DNA of 64,000 bases, from contig NZ_JAFBBV010000001.1 in NCBI RefSeq assembly GCF_016907365.1, positions 2,790,001 through 2,854,000 on the forward strand, in the 5' to 3' direction. The notes below the pieces were generated by a model. That model made no database searches. It worked only from the letters and a program-made list of their open reading frames with translations, and had not been told where the DNA came from. Source of the DNA: Oerskovia paurometabola (GTDB taxonomy: Bacteria > Actinomycetota > Actinomycetes > Actinomycetales > Cellulomonadaceae). A program made the position numbers and the translations under genes. Numbering within the stretch: the stretch's first letter is position 1; each line of letters opens with the position of its first letter. Shown piece after piece: positions 40,084 to 48,957 of this stretch.

Positions 40084-41096
40084 CGTCCCGAGCCGTGCGC
40101 CCCGGCGATCGTCAGCACCGCGCGCTCGACCGCGAACACCGGGTCACGGCCGCCGCCCTTGACCTCGGCGTCCGCCTGCGCGACCGCGGTGATCGCAGCG
40201 GCGAGCCCCTCGGGCGTCCAGCTCGACAGGTCCTTCTTCGCACGGTCGATCTGCCAGGGGGCGAGCCCCAGGTCCTTGGCCGAGGCTCCCCCGCGGCCGC
40301 GCATCGCAGCGACCTTGGCGAGGGTGCGCAGCTTGATCGCGAGCACCGCGACGAGCGGCACGGGGTCCACGCCTGTCGCGAGCGCGTGCCGCAGCAGCGA
40401 CACGGCCTCGCCCGCCTTGCCCGCCACGGCCGCGTCGGCGACCCGGAACCCGGTGGCCTCGACCCTGCCCCCGTAGTACCGGTCGACCGTCGTAGCGCTG
40501 ATGGTGCCCGTGGTGTCGGCGACGAGCTGCGCGCACGCGCTCGCGAGCTCGCGCAGGTCGTTGCCGAGAGCCTCGACGAGCGCCTTGACCGCACCGGCGT
40601 CTGCCCGACGCCCCGCGGCCTTGAACTCCGCCGCGACGAACGACAGCTTGTCGGCGTCCTTCTTTATGGCCTCGCACGCCACGACGGGGGCTCCGCTCGC
40701 CCGGATCGCGTCGAGCATCTTCTTGCCCCGCACCCCACCGCCGTGCACGATCACGACGGTCGTGTCCGGGTCCGGGGACACCACGTAGTCCACGACGTCC
40801 GGGATGAGCGCGTCGGCCGCCGCCTCCGCGCCCCGCACGACCACGAACTTGGGCTCGCCGAAGAGCGAGGGGCTCGCGGCGACCGTCAGCATGCCGGACT
40901 CATAGGTCACGGCCTCGATCTCCGACTTCTCCGCCTCCGGGTCGCGGGCGCGGGCGAGCTCGAGCAGCGAGTCGACCGCGCGCTCCGCCAGGAGCCCCTC
41001 GGGTCCCTGCACCAGCACCACGGGAGCGAGCTCGACCGCGTTCCAGGGGAGCGTCGCGGACGGGCGGGCGGAGGTGCGGGAGGGAGCGGCAGCCAT
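40080..41096 (-). CDS. holA: DNA polymerase III subunit delta
   Basis: Clamp-loader subunit that opens the beta clamp; 338 residues. Seen: VVLVQGPEGLLAERAVDSLL start, LFGEPKFVVVRG, VIVHGGGVRGKKMLDAI, and C-terminal GKAGEAVSLLRHALATGVDPVPLVAVLA helical region. ATG 41096 (MAAAPSRTS) is used; a GTG two codons upstream is possible. It follows comEC, the common bacterial comEC-holA order. Confidence 0.93.
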   Translation of the reverse strand: MAAAPSRTSARPSATLPWNAVELAPVVLVQGPEGLLAERAVDSLLELARARDPEAEKSEIEAVTYESGMLTVAASPSLFGEPKFVVVRGAEAAADALIPDVVDYVVSPDPDTTVVIVHGGGVRGKKMLDAIRASGAPVVACEAIKKDADKLSFVAAEFKAAGRRADAGAVKALVEALGNDLRELASACAQLVADTTGTISATTVDRYYGGRVEATGFRVADAAVAGKAGEAVSLLRHALATGVDPVPLVAVLAIKLRTLAKVAAMRGRGGASAKDLGLAPWQIDRAKKDLSSWTPEGLAAAITAVAQADAEVKGGGRDPVFAVERAVLTIAGAHGSGR

Positions 41097-41189
41097 GGGC
41101 ACAACGATCCCACGGGCCACCCACCCGAGGCACATCCCGGGCAGTGTCCCGGCGAGACGTCCCGGCGAGACGTCCCGGTGCCCGGTGCC

Positions 41190-41243
41190 GAGCATGCGGT
41201 TGGCGTCGTGATCGGCCCGATTCCGGACGACGACCGCATGCTC
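41190..41243 (-). terminator. Long imperfect hairpin between comEC and holA
   Basis: Perfect outer 11-bp arms (GAGCATGCGGT, 41190-41200, with 41233-41243) and an inner GTCGT/ACGAC pair. It lies 56 bp past the comEC stop. A 13-bp direct repeat (CCCGGCGAGACGT at 41148 and 41161) is next to it. It could terminate comEC or attenuate read-through into holA. Confidence 0.55.
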
Positions 41244-41298
41244 GACCAGCGACAACCGCATGGTCGGCAACTGAGCGGCTCGGCTCGGCCCGTCCCCG

Positions 41299-43941
41299 TC
41301 ACCCGTCCGCGCAGCCCGCGACGGCGAGCGCCCCGTCGCGCACCACGAGCGCGAACGTCCCGCAGCGGTCGGTGCGCAGGACCGCCGCTCCGGCGTTCCC
41401 GTAGAGGGCGAGCGCGGCGTCGGTCGGGTGGCCGTAGGTGTTCTCGCCGGAGCTCACGATCGCGACCGTCGGGCTCAGGGTCGTCGCGAGCCCGGGCGAC
41501 TGGACGCGGGACCCGTGGTGCGCGACCTTGACGACGTCGACCTCGGCACCGCCTGCGCGGGACCGCAGCGTCCGGTCGAGGGCCTCCTGCCCGGCGTCCT
41601 CGAGGTCGCCGAGCGCGACGAGCGTGAGCTGGGGAGTCGTGACGAGCAGGGCGATGCTCGCGTCGTTGGCCCCTCCCTCGGCCTCGGCCAGGGCCGGGCG
41701 CCCGTGCTGCGGGGACGGTGCAGCGGTGCCGAGCCCAGCCTGCAGCACCTCCCACGACACGTCACCGAGCACACCACCGGTCCCGGGCTCGGCGACCTCG
41801 ACGGGGACCCCTCGGTCGCCCAGGTCGTCGAGCACCCGTTCGGCCTGCTCGGCGGGGTCGCCGAGGCCGGTCACGAGCGCCCGGTCCACCTGCCTCCCGT
41901 CGAGCACCGCGTCGAGCCCGCCGACGTGGTCGGCGTGGAAGTGCGTGAGCACGAGCAGGTCGAGGCGCTCGATCCCGAGGTCGTCGAGGCAGTCCCCCGC
42001 GGCGGGCCCGGCGGGCCCGACGTCGACCATGAGGCCGCGCCCAGCACCCGTGCGGACGACCAGTCCGTCGCCCTGGTCGACGTCGCACGCCACGACCGCC
42101 CAGTCGGTCGGCACGTCACGACCCGTGGGGGCGATCCAGCGCGGCCAAGCAAACGCCACGCACCCGGTGGCCAGGGTGGCGAGCACCGCCCACGCCACGA
42201 GGAGGCGCAGGGTCGCGCGGCGCCGTCGTCGGGCGAACGCCTCCCGCACGCTCGCCCGCACCGCGGTGCGCCACGCGGGCGGCCACCCGCTCCCGCGGCT
42301 CCACGGCACCCGTACCCCGGCAAGGCCCGCGACCCACCGCCAGCGCCACACCAGGACCAGCCCGACGACGGTCAGCACCGCGAGCGCCGCCGCGCCACCG
42401 ACTCCGCCCGGCCACGGCAGCCGCGCCCCAGGGAGGTCCGCGAAGAACCGGGCCACCGCGGCGATCCACCACGACGCCAACCCTGCGGGCCACGCCAGTA
42501 CGACCCCGGCCCAGGGGAACCACGGGGCCACGAGGGTCGCGAGCACCCCGAGCACGGTCGCCGGGACGAGCGCTGGTGCGGCGACCAGGTTGGCCGGCAC
42601 CGCGTACGTCGCGACCGACGGGTCCAGCAGCACGAGGACAGGCGCGCACGCGAGCTGCGCCGTCAGCGGGACGGCGAGCGCGAACGCCGGCACCTTCCCG
42701 ATCCACGGCGCGAGCCGTCGTGCCACGGGCTGCGTGCCGAGGACCAGCGCGGCCGTCGCGACGCTCGACAGCACGAACCCGTACGACCGCGCGAGCCACG
42801 GGTCCAGCACGAGCAGCACCACGACGACGGTCGCGAGGGCCGGGAGCGCCCTGGACGGGCGCCCCAGCCCGATCCCGACGAGCCCGACGACGCCCATCGC
42901 CGCGGCGCGCAGCACGCTCGGGTCGGGGTGGACCAGGAGCACGAACCCCGCCATGACCGCTCCCGTCACGACCACGCGCACCCCGCGCGGCGCCCTGGCC
43001 GTGGCGCACAGTGCCGTCACCGTCGCGACGACGATCGCGAAGTGCCCGCCGGAGACCGCCGTCACGTGCGTCAGCCCCGTGGTCTTGAGTGCTTCGTCGA
43101 GCTCGTCGTCGATGCGCGACGTGTCCCCGACGGCGATGCCCGGCAGCAGCGCCCGCGCATCCGTGGGCAAGCCGTCCGAGACCGCGAGCAGGTCGGCCCT
43201 CAAGGTGTTGACGACGCCCAGCGCGGGGACCGGTGCGCGGGTGACCTCGGGCGGTCCGGTCGCGACGAGCGTCGCGGCGGCCTTGTCCCCGGGGTCGGCA
43301 GGCACGAGCGTGCCCGACGCGCGGACCTCGCTCCCGTACGCCAGGTCACCCCACGCGGGGCCCGCGAGGACGTCGACCTGCCCACCCGCGGGGGCCGCGG
43401 CGCCGCGACCTGCGAGCACGGTGAGGTCGAGCGTGGTGCGGACCGAGTCCGCCACCCCCGACCACGGGTTCGTGACCTCCTCCGGTTCGCCCACGACCCG
43501 CCCCACGGCCTCGACGGTCGCGCCCTGGGCGGCGAGGTCGGCGGCACCTCCCCGGTCCCGGGCGACGAGGTGCATCGTCCCGGCGAGCAGCACGGCCAGC
43601 ACGCACGCCACGACCAGGGCGCACTGCCCGAGCCACGGCCGTCCCGGGGTGCGGCGTCCGGGGCTGCGGCGTCCGGGGACGCCGCGACCGGGGACGCCGC
43701 GACCCAGCGCAAGGGTGGCCACGGATCCGCGCGGGCGTCGGTCGACGAGCAGCAGCACGCCGGGCAGCACCACCAGCAACGTGCTCACCACGGTCCCCGC
43801 CAGGACGGCCCGGGGCTCGGCGGCCGTGAGCCACCACGCACTCCCCCAGGCCGCGAGCGCCGCGGGCACGAGCCGGAGGTCCGTCGCAGTCGCCCGAGGG
43901 GGCCGCGCTGGGACCGACACGTCGCGCCGCGCCTCAGACAC
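41299..43941 (-). CDS. comEC: ComEC/Rec2 competence-type DNA channel protein
   Basis: 880 residues: N-terminal membrane segments and an OB-fold/DUF4131-like region (about 1-220), a Competence domain with many hydrophobic segments (about 225-500, LLPGIAVGDTSRIDDELDEA, TGLTHVTAVSGGHFAIV), and a C-terminal metallo-beta-lactamase-like domain (about 620-870) with the metal motif LTHFHADHVGG, VDVGPAG and KVAHHGS. It is predicted to translocate single-stranded DNA during uptake. GTG 43941 overlaps the comEA stop by 8 bp. With comEA it forms the minimal DNA-uptake pair, but competence is not shown and pilus genes are not in the window. Confidence 0.92.
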   Translation of the reverse strand: MSEARRDVSVPARPPRATATDLRLVPAALAAWGSAWWLTAAEPRAVLAGTVVSTLLVVLPGVLLLVDRRPRGSVATLALGRGVPGRGVPGRRSPGRRTPGRPWLGQCALVVACVLAVLLAGTMHLVARDRGGAADLAAQGATVEAVGRVVGEPEEVTNPWSGVADSVRTTLDLTVLAGRGAAAPAGGQVDVLAGPAWGDLAYGSEVRASGTLVPADPGDKAAATLVATGPPEVTRAPVPALGVVNTLRADLLAVSDGLPTDARALLPGIAVGDTSRIDDELDEALKTTGLTHVTAVSGGHFAIVVATVTALCATARAPRGVRVVVTGAVMAGFVLLVHPDPSVLRAAAMGVVGLVGIGLGRPSRALPALATVVVVLLVLDPWLARSYGFVLSSVATAALVLGTQPVARRLAPWIGKVPAFALAVPLTAQLACAPVLVLLDPSVATYAVPANLVAAPALVPATVLGVLATLVAPWFPWAGVVLAWPAGLASWWIAAVARFFADLPGARLPWPGGVGGAAALAVLTVVGLVLVWRWRWVAGLAGVRVPWSRGSGWPPAWRTAVRASVREAFARRRRRATLRLLVAWAVLATLATGCVAFAWPRWIAPTGRDVPTDWAVVACDVDQGDGLVVRTGAGRGLMVDVGPAGPAAGDCLDDLGIERLDLLVLTHFHADHVGGLDAVLDGRQVDRALVTGLGDPAEQAERVLDDLGDRGVPVEVAEPGTGGVLGDVSWEVLQAGLGTAAPSPQHGRPALAEAEGGANDASIALLVTTPQLTLVALGDLEDAGQEALDRTLRSRAGGAEVDVVKVAHHGSRVQSPGLATTLSPTVAIVSSGENTYGHPTDAALALYGNAGAAVLRTDRCGTFALVVRDGALAVAGCADG

Positions 43942-44938
43942 GCACCTGGTCGCGCAGCCTCGCGAGCAGCGCGTCTCCGATCCCGCTCACCTCCCCCAGC
44001 TCCTCGACCGTCGTGAACGGGCCGTTCGCCTCGCGCCACTCGACGATGCGCGCCGCGAGCACAGGGCCGATCCCGGACAGTCCGTCGAGCGCGCCCTCGT
44101 CGGCGGTGTTGAGGTCGAGCGGTCCCGTCGACTGGCCGTCGCCTCCCGGCGCGGGCCGGGGGGCAGCGGCAACGACCTCCCCCGGCCTCGGCACGACGAT
44201 CTGCTCGCCGTCGACGACCTCGCGCGCCAGGTTGACCCCCGCGAGGTCGGCGTCCGGCGTGGCGTCCCCGGCCGCGGTGAGCGCGTCCGCCACGCGTGAC
44301 CCCTCGGGTACCGTCACGAGCCCGGGCGCGGCCACGGCGCCGACCACGTGCACGACGACGTCGCTCACCGCGGGTGCCTCGACGCCGGCCCCGGCCCCGC
44401 TTCCGGGGGCGGTCCCGCTTCCGGGGGCGGCCCCCTCCTCGTCTCCCGGTGCGGTGGAATCGTCGCTGCCGCCTCCCGGCTCGCCGACACCCTCCACCGG
44501 GACTGCGGCCTCGTCGCCGAGGGCCGCCACGGGTCGCAGGTCGTCGCCGTCGGCGAGCACCCGCGCTCCCACGCCCACCGCGAGCAGGAGCACCGCGACC
44601 GCGGCGACCACCGCCGTCCGCGCCCCGACGGACCAGCGGCGCGGACCGCCGTCGGGCACGTGCTCGAACCCCGAGTGCGACGTCGGGTGACCGTTGGCCG
44701 CCGTGTACGCCTCCGCGACCGCGGACAGGGGGTGGCGCCGGGGCGCCGGCTCGTCCGGCTGGCCTTCGTCGGCCTCTGAGGTCGATCCCGGACGTGAGGT
44801 CGAGTGCTGAGGGACGTCGTCGCTCGACACCGGGTCGAGGGTCGGGTCGACGCTGCGCAGCCGCCGCAACCGGTCCGCTCCGCCGGGGCGGGGCAGGTCG
44901 TCGTCGGCGGTCGGTGGGCGCGTCCGGGAGAAGGTCAC
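43934..44938 (-). CDS. comEA: ComEA-type DNA receptor (SLBB + helix-hairpin-helix)
   Basis: 334 residues: a Pro/Asp-rich cytoplasmic start, one transmembrane segment (TAVVAAVAVLLLAVGVGA, about 105-125), a low-complexity Gly/Ser/Glu stretch, an SLBB domain (about 195-245, VVVHVVGAVAAPGLVTVPEG and INL-type AGVNLAREVVDGEQIVVP), and a double helix-hairpin-helix at the C-terminus (LDLNTADEGALDGLSGIGPV and VEELGEVSGIG). It binds double-stranded DNA at the cell surface. GTG 44938. Confidence 0.9.
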   Translation of the reverse strand: MTFSRTRPPTADDDLPRPGGADRLRRLRSVDPTLDPVSSDDVPQHSTSRPGSTSEADEGQPDEPAPRRHPLSAVAEAYTAANGHPTSHSGFEHVPDGGPRRWSVGARTAVVAAVAVLLLAVGVGARVLADGDDLRPVAALGDEAAVPVEGVGEPGGGSDDSTAPGDEEGAAPGSGTAPGSGAGAGVEAPAVSDVVVHVVGAVAAPGLVTVPEGSRVADALTAAGDATPDADLAGVNLAREVVDGEQIVVPRPGEVVAAAPRPAPGGDGQSTGPLDLNTADEGALDGLSGIGPVLAARIVEWREANGPFTTVEELGEVSGIGDALLARLRDQVRV

Positions 44939-45046
44939 GCGGGCACGCTAGGCGCGTGGGCACACCGCCCGCGGGCCAGCAGGACGGTGCTGTGGACGCC
45001 ACGCACCGCGGGCAGACCTGTGCACGGCCAGCTCCCGAGGAAGGAC

Positions 45047-45901
45047 CTACGGCGCGCGGTCCGCCACGACGATCGCCAGCACACCCGGGCCTGCGTGCGC
45101 CCCGACGACCGCGCTCACGGGCGTGACCGCAGCCCGCACCCCGGTCTCGTCCCACAGCCGGTCGGCAACGTCCCTCGCCGCGCCGTCGTCGCCCAGGTAG
45201 TGCACCGCGAGCTCGGGCTCACCCCGACGCTCGACCGAGTCGACCGCCACCTGGATCAGCCGGTCGACCGCAGCACCCCGTGTCCGGACCTTCTGGATCA
45301 CCTCGATGCGACCGTCACGCACCGCGAGCAGCGGCCGTACCCCGAGCACCGTCCCGAGCGTCGCGGCCGCCACGCCCAGGCGGCCACCGCGGCGCAGGTG
45401 GTCGAGCGATTCGACCATGAAGATCGCGCGGCTCGAGTCCGCGACCGCGATCGCTCGCCGCGCCACCTCGTCCACCGTCCCGCCGGCCGCCGCGACGTCG
45501 GCCGCCGCGAGCGCCGCGAACCCGAGGCCCATCGCGACGGTCCGCGAGTCCACGACCCGCACCGGCACCGGGGAGCGCGTCGCCGCGAGCGCGGCCGCAT
45601 GCACCGTGCCGGACAGGTCGCCCGACAGGTGGACCGAGACGATCGACCGCGCACCGGCCCGAGCCGCCGCCTCGTAGGCGGTGACCAGGGCGTGCGGCGT
45701 CGGCTGCGACGTCGTCACCCGCTCGCCCGCGCCGATCCGGTGCGCGACGTCGTCGGGCGACACGTCGATGCCCTCGAGGAACACCTCGTCCCCGGCCAGC
45801 ACGTGCAGAGGCACCATGGACAGCGCCGGGTGGTCACCGGAGGGGAGGGAGGCGGTCGAGTCCGTGACGACGTGGACGGCCGGGTGCTTGGCAGGACTCA
45901 T
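45047..45901 (-). CDS. DegV-family fatty-acid-binding protein
   Basis: 284 residues. Seen: VHVVTDSTASLPSGD (fatty-acid head-group region), VSPDDVAHRIGAGERVTTSQPTP, VVDSRTVAMGLGF and ESLDHLRRGGRLG, with the conserved DegV two-domain layout. Homologues bind long-chain fatty acids, including the FakB proteins of fatty-acid kinase. No FakA gene is in the window. ATG 45901. It is divergent from the HerA-like gene. Confidence 0.88.
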   Translation of the reverse strand: MSPAKHPAVHVVTDSTASLPSGDHPALSMVPLHVLAGDEVFLEGIDVSPDDVAHRIGAGERVTTSQPTPHALVTAYEAAARAGARSIVSVHLSGDLSGTVHAAALAATRSPVPVRVVDSRTVAMGLGFAALAAADVAAAGGTVDEVARRAIAVADSSRAIFMVESLDHLRRGGRLGVAAATLGTVLGVRPLLAVRDGRIEVIQKVRTRGAAVDRLIQVAVDSVERRGEPELAVHYLGDDGAARDVADRLWDETGVRAAVTPVSAVVGAHAGPGVLAIVVADRAP

Positions 45902-45984
45902 CTCCGGGACACCTTACGTGGCACGCGCAGGACGTCGCATCCTGCGCCGCGCGCTCACCGGAGCACCGCCCTAGGATCCGAGAC

Positions 45985-47904
45985 ATGCCCGACGACGCAG
46001 CCCCCTCGCCCGCAGAGCTCGCCGCGCTCAAGGCCGCCGCCGCGCAGGCGGCCGCCGAGGCGGCCGAGGCCAAGGCCGCCGCCGCGCAGGCCGCGCTCGA
46101 GGCTGCCGAGGCCGCAGCAGCCGGGTCCACCGGCGCAGGCTCCCCCGCCGAGCCTGGCGAAGACGCGCCCGCCGACGCGGCGCCGTCGGGCACGCCCGAC
46201 CCGGCCACCACCGCCCCGGCAGCCGCACCTGCGACGCAGGCTCCGCCGTCGGGCCCCCTGGACGGCTACCCCGCCGAGGTCGCCGCAGGCTACGCCTACC
46301 GGGGTGCGACGCTCGCGCTCGGCGCGCTGCTCGAAGCCCCCGAGGCCCCCTGCGATCCCCTGCCGCGCGCCGACGTCCAGGTCGGGTTCTCGCTCGCGAT
46401 GCTCAACCGGCACGGGCTCGTCGCCGGGGCCACCGGGACGGGCAAGACCAAGACGCTGCAGGGCATGGCCGAGGGACTCTCAGACGCGGGCGTGCCGACG
46501 TTCGTCGCCGACATCAAGGGCGACCTGTCGGGGCTCGCGGTGCCCGGCGCGAGCGGCGAGAAGATCCTCGAGCGCACCGCGAGCATCGGGCAGGACTGGG
46601 AGCCGACCACCTACCCGGTCGAGTTCTACTCGCTCGGCGGGCTCGGCAAGGGCATCCCGATCCGGACGACCGTGAGCGACTTCGGGCCGCTGCTGCTGTC
46701 CAAGGTGCTGGGGCTCAACGACACGCAGGAGTCGAGCCTCGGCCTGATCTTCCACTGGGCCGACACGCAGGGCCTCGCGCTGCTCGACCTCAAGGACCTG
46801 CAGTCGACCATCGCGTACCTCACCTCGGACGAGGGCAAGGCCGAGCTCAAGGGCATCGGCGGGCTGTCCGCGGCCACGGCCGGGGTCGTCCTGCGCGAGA
46901 TCGTGACGCTCCAAGCGCAAGGAGGGGACGTGTTCTTCGGCGAGCCCGCGTTCGACACGACCGAGCTGCTGCGTGTCGCGGCCGACGGGCGCGGCACCAT
47001 CTCGGCGCTCGAGCTGCCCGCCGTCCAGGACCGGCCCGCACTGTTCTCGACCTTCCTCATGTGGCTGCTCGCCGACCTGTACCAGGACCTGCCCGAGGTC
47101 GGCGACCTCGACAAGCCCCGGCTCGTGTTCTTCTTCGACGAGGCGCACCTGCTGTTCACGGGCGCGACCAAGGAGTTCGTGGCGCAGGTCGTGCAGACCG
47201 TGCGCCTCATCCGGTCCAAGGGCGTGGGCGTGTTCTTCGTGACGCAGAGCCCCAAGGACGTGCCGGCCGACGTCCTGGCCCAGCTCGGCAACCGGGTCCA
47301 GCACGCGCTGCGCGCCTTCACGCCCGACGACGCCGCGGCCCTGCGCGCGGCCGTGCGGACGTTCCCGCGGTCCCCCTACGACCTGGAACAGCTCCTGCAG
47401 TCGCTCGGGACGGGCGAGGCCGTGGTCACGGTGCTGACCGAGAAGGGCGCCCCGACACCGGTCGCGTGGACGCGGGTCCGCGCGCCCCGGTCGTCGATGG
47501 AGCCCGCACCGGAAACCGTGATCGACGGGATCGTCGCGGGCTCCCCGCTCGCCGCGCGGTACGCCGTGGCGGTCGACAACGAGTCGGCCTACGAGCTCCT
47601 CACCGCGCGGATCGCCGCACAGCAGGCCGCGGCCGAGCAGGCGGAGCTCGCCGAGAAGCTCGCCAAGGAGCAGGAGGCCGCCCAGAAGGAGGCCGAGAAG
47701 GCCGCCAAGAAGCAGGCCGACGAGCTCGAGAAGATGCGGGCCAAGCTCGAACGGGACGCGACCCGAGCGGGGGGCGCATCCGGGACGCGGAGCACTTCCC
47801 GGAGGTCGACCGCGTCGTCGGGCCTCGACAAGCTCCTGGGCTCGATGGCGACGCAGCTCGGCCGGGAGATCACGCGAACGGTGTTCGGAACCCGCCGTCG
47901 CTAG
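45985..47904 (+). CDS. HerA-like ATPase (DUF853 family)
   Basis: 639 residues: an Ala/Glu-rich coiled-coil-like start (about 1-90), then an FtsK/HerA-type ATPase core with Walker A AGATGTGKTKT (about 143-153), DIKGDLSGLA, Walker B LVFFFDEAHLLF (about 380), a sensor SKGVGVFFVTQSPKDVP, and a second Ala/Lys/Glu-rich helical tail (about 540-600). The family is a poorly characterised HerA-like DNA translocase; no NurA partner gene is adjacent. Its 3' end runs into a 55-bp palindrome. ATG 45985. Confidence 0.85.
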   Translation: MPDDAAPSPAELAALKAAAAQAAAEAAEAKAAAAQAALEAAEAAAAGSTGAGSPAEPGEDAPADAAPSGTPDPATTAPAAAPATQAPPSGPLDGYPAEVAAGYAYRGATLALGALLEAPEAPCDPLPRADVQVGFSLAMLNRHGLVAGATGTGKTKTLQGMAEGLSDAGVPTFVADIKGDLSGLAVPGASGEKILERTASIGQDWEPTTYPVEFYSLGGLGKGIPIRTTVSDFGPLLLSKVLGLNDTQESSLGLIFHWADTQGLALLDLKDLQSTIAYLTSDEGKAELKGIGGLSAATAGVVLREIVTLQAQGGDVFFGEPAFDTTELLRVAADGRGTISALELPAVQDRPALFSTFLMWLLADLYQDLPEVGDLDKPRLVFFFDEAHLLFTGATKEFVAQVVQTVRLIRSKGVGVFFVTQSPKDVPADVLAQLGNRVQHALRAFTPDDAAALRAAVRTFPRSPYDLEQLLQSLGTGEAVVTVLTEKGAPTPVAWTRVRAPRSSMEPAPETVIDGIVAGSPLAARYAVAVDNESAYELLTARIAAQQAAAEQAELAEKLAKEQEAAQKEAEKAAKKQADELEKMRAKLERDATRAGGASGTRSTSRRSTASSGLDKLLGSMATQLGREITRTVFGTRRR

Positions 47905-47927
47905 ACGGCGGCCGACGCGCCGGCGCT

Positions 47928-47982
47928 GAGTGCGGGATTTGGCCGCGACTCGCCGGGCGTGTCGCAGCCGAATCACGCACTC
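47928..47982. repeat. 55-bp palindrome A
   Basis: 22-nt arms at 47928-47949 and 47961-47982 pair at 19 of 22 positions around TCGCCGGGCGT. The left arm starts GAGTGCGGGATTT and the right arm starts GTCGCAGCC and ends ACGCACTC. The TGA of the nuclease gene (47981-47983) overlaps its edge. It could act as a bidirectional terminator for the HerA-like and nuclease genes. Confidence 0.9.
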
Positions 47983-48889
47983 AACGAGCCAGGGCCGCCC
48001 GGACTCGGCGGATCAGCCGCTCAGGATGTCGGATCACGTCGTCAGCAGTGACCGTGATGATCAGCCAGCCAGCCTCTTCGAGGCGCTGCCGACGCTCGAC
48101 GTCTCGTCGCCAGGTGGCCGGATCGGTCCGGTGGACGTCGCCGTCGTACTCGATCGCGATCCGGAGCGCCGGGTAGGACATGTCGGGCAGCGCCAGGAAC
48201 GCCCCCGACGGGTCGATCGCAGGCACGTTGACCTGCGGACAGGGCAGTCCCGCTTCCACGAGGATCATCCGCGTCCGGGACTCCATCGAGGAATCGGTCC
48301 CAGCGACGACGTGCTCGATCGCCGCACGCGCACTGACTATGCCTCGCATCCGGTGCGTCGCGGCGAGCAGGTCGCGCAGCTTCTCGACGGTCGTCGCGGG
48401 GTTCTTCCGGCGAGTCATGGAGTCCCCCAGAACCACGAGATCGGTCACGCTGAGCCCGTCAGAGAGGTGGAGCCAGGTCTGCGCGGGTGTCGTGACCGGG
48501 AGGCCGTGCCACGTGAAGACCTCGAGCGCCGGCTGGTTGCACGCGTGGGCGACGATGTCCTTCCTCTGCGGCCGCACGTCCCGACGCGGAACGACGACGT
48601 GCAGGCGTTCTGGCGTCTCGTGACCTCCGGCGAACCCGCGGTCCAACCGCCAGGGCACCTCGATCCCGAGCAACCTGAGCGCTGTGACGTGGCTGAACGC
48701 GGCGGACGGCGGCAAGATCTCCAGAGCGGCGCGGCACCGGGCGGAGACAGTGTCGGTACTGCCGGTCGGCACGCGCACTCCGCGGATCGGCGCCTCCCAC
48801 CAGGGCCGGCCCAGGTCGTGGCGTGTCAGCCCATGACTCGCTGCGTCCCGCGAGCGGAGCACGACCGATGGCATCTGAGGGTTCGTCAT
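47981..48889 (-). CDS. DUF559/Vsr-like (PD-(D/E)XK) nuclease-type protein
   Basis: 302 residues. The N-terminal two-thirds (about 1-195) resembles the winged-helix/AbiEi-like region often joined to this family (HGLTRHDLGRPWWEAPIRGV, AAFSHVTALRLLGI, LPVTTPAQTWLHLSDGLSV). The C-terminal third (about 205-302) is a restriction-endonuclease-like domain: SSMESRTRMILVEAGLP, DMSYPALRIAIEYDGDVH (the D-x9-ExD type core), RRDVERRQRLEEAGWLIITV. All core acidic residues are present, so catalysis is possible. ATG 48889; the frame remains open upstream into palindrome B. The promoter lies between the gene and palindrome B. It is not linked to a restriction methylase. The biological role is unknown. Confidence 0.72.
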   Translation of the reverse strand: MTNPQMPSVVLRSRDAASHGLTRHDLGRPWWEAPIRGVRVPTGSTDTVSARCRAALEILPPSAAFSHVTALRLLGIEVPWRLDRGFAGGHETPERLHVVVPRRDVRPQRKDIVAHACNQPALEVFTWHGLPVTTPAQTWLHLSDGLSVTDLVVLGDSMTRRKNPATTVEKLRDLLAATHRMRGIVSARAAIEHVVAGTDSSMESRTRMILVEAGLPCPQVNVPAIDPSGAFLALPDMSYPALRIAIEYDGDVHRTDPATWRRDVERRQRLEEAGWLIITVTADDVIRHPERLIRRVRAALAR

Positions 48890-48918
48890 GCGGCCACGAT
48901 GCGCCGATCGGCGGCGCC

Positions 48919-48948
48919 ATAGTGGTGAGCCGACGAATCTGTGGACAA
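48919..48948 (-). promoter_or_regulatory. Putative promoter of the nuclease gene
   Basis: On minus, -35 TTGTCC (48948-48943) and -10 CACTAT (48924-48919) are separated by 18 bp, with a 6-bp hairpin GCGCCG/CGGCGC between the start site and the ATG. The promoter lies inside the palindrome-bounded unit. Confidence 0.45.
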
Positions 48949-48957
48949 CGCGCCCTT

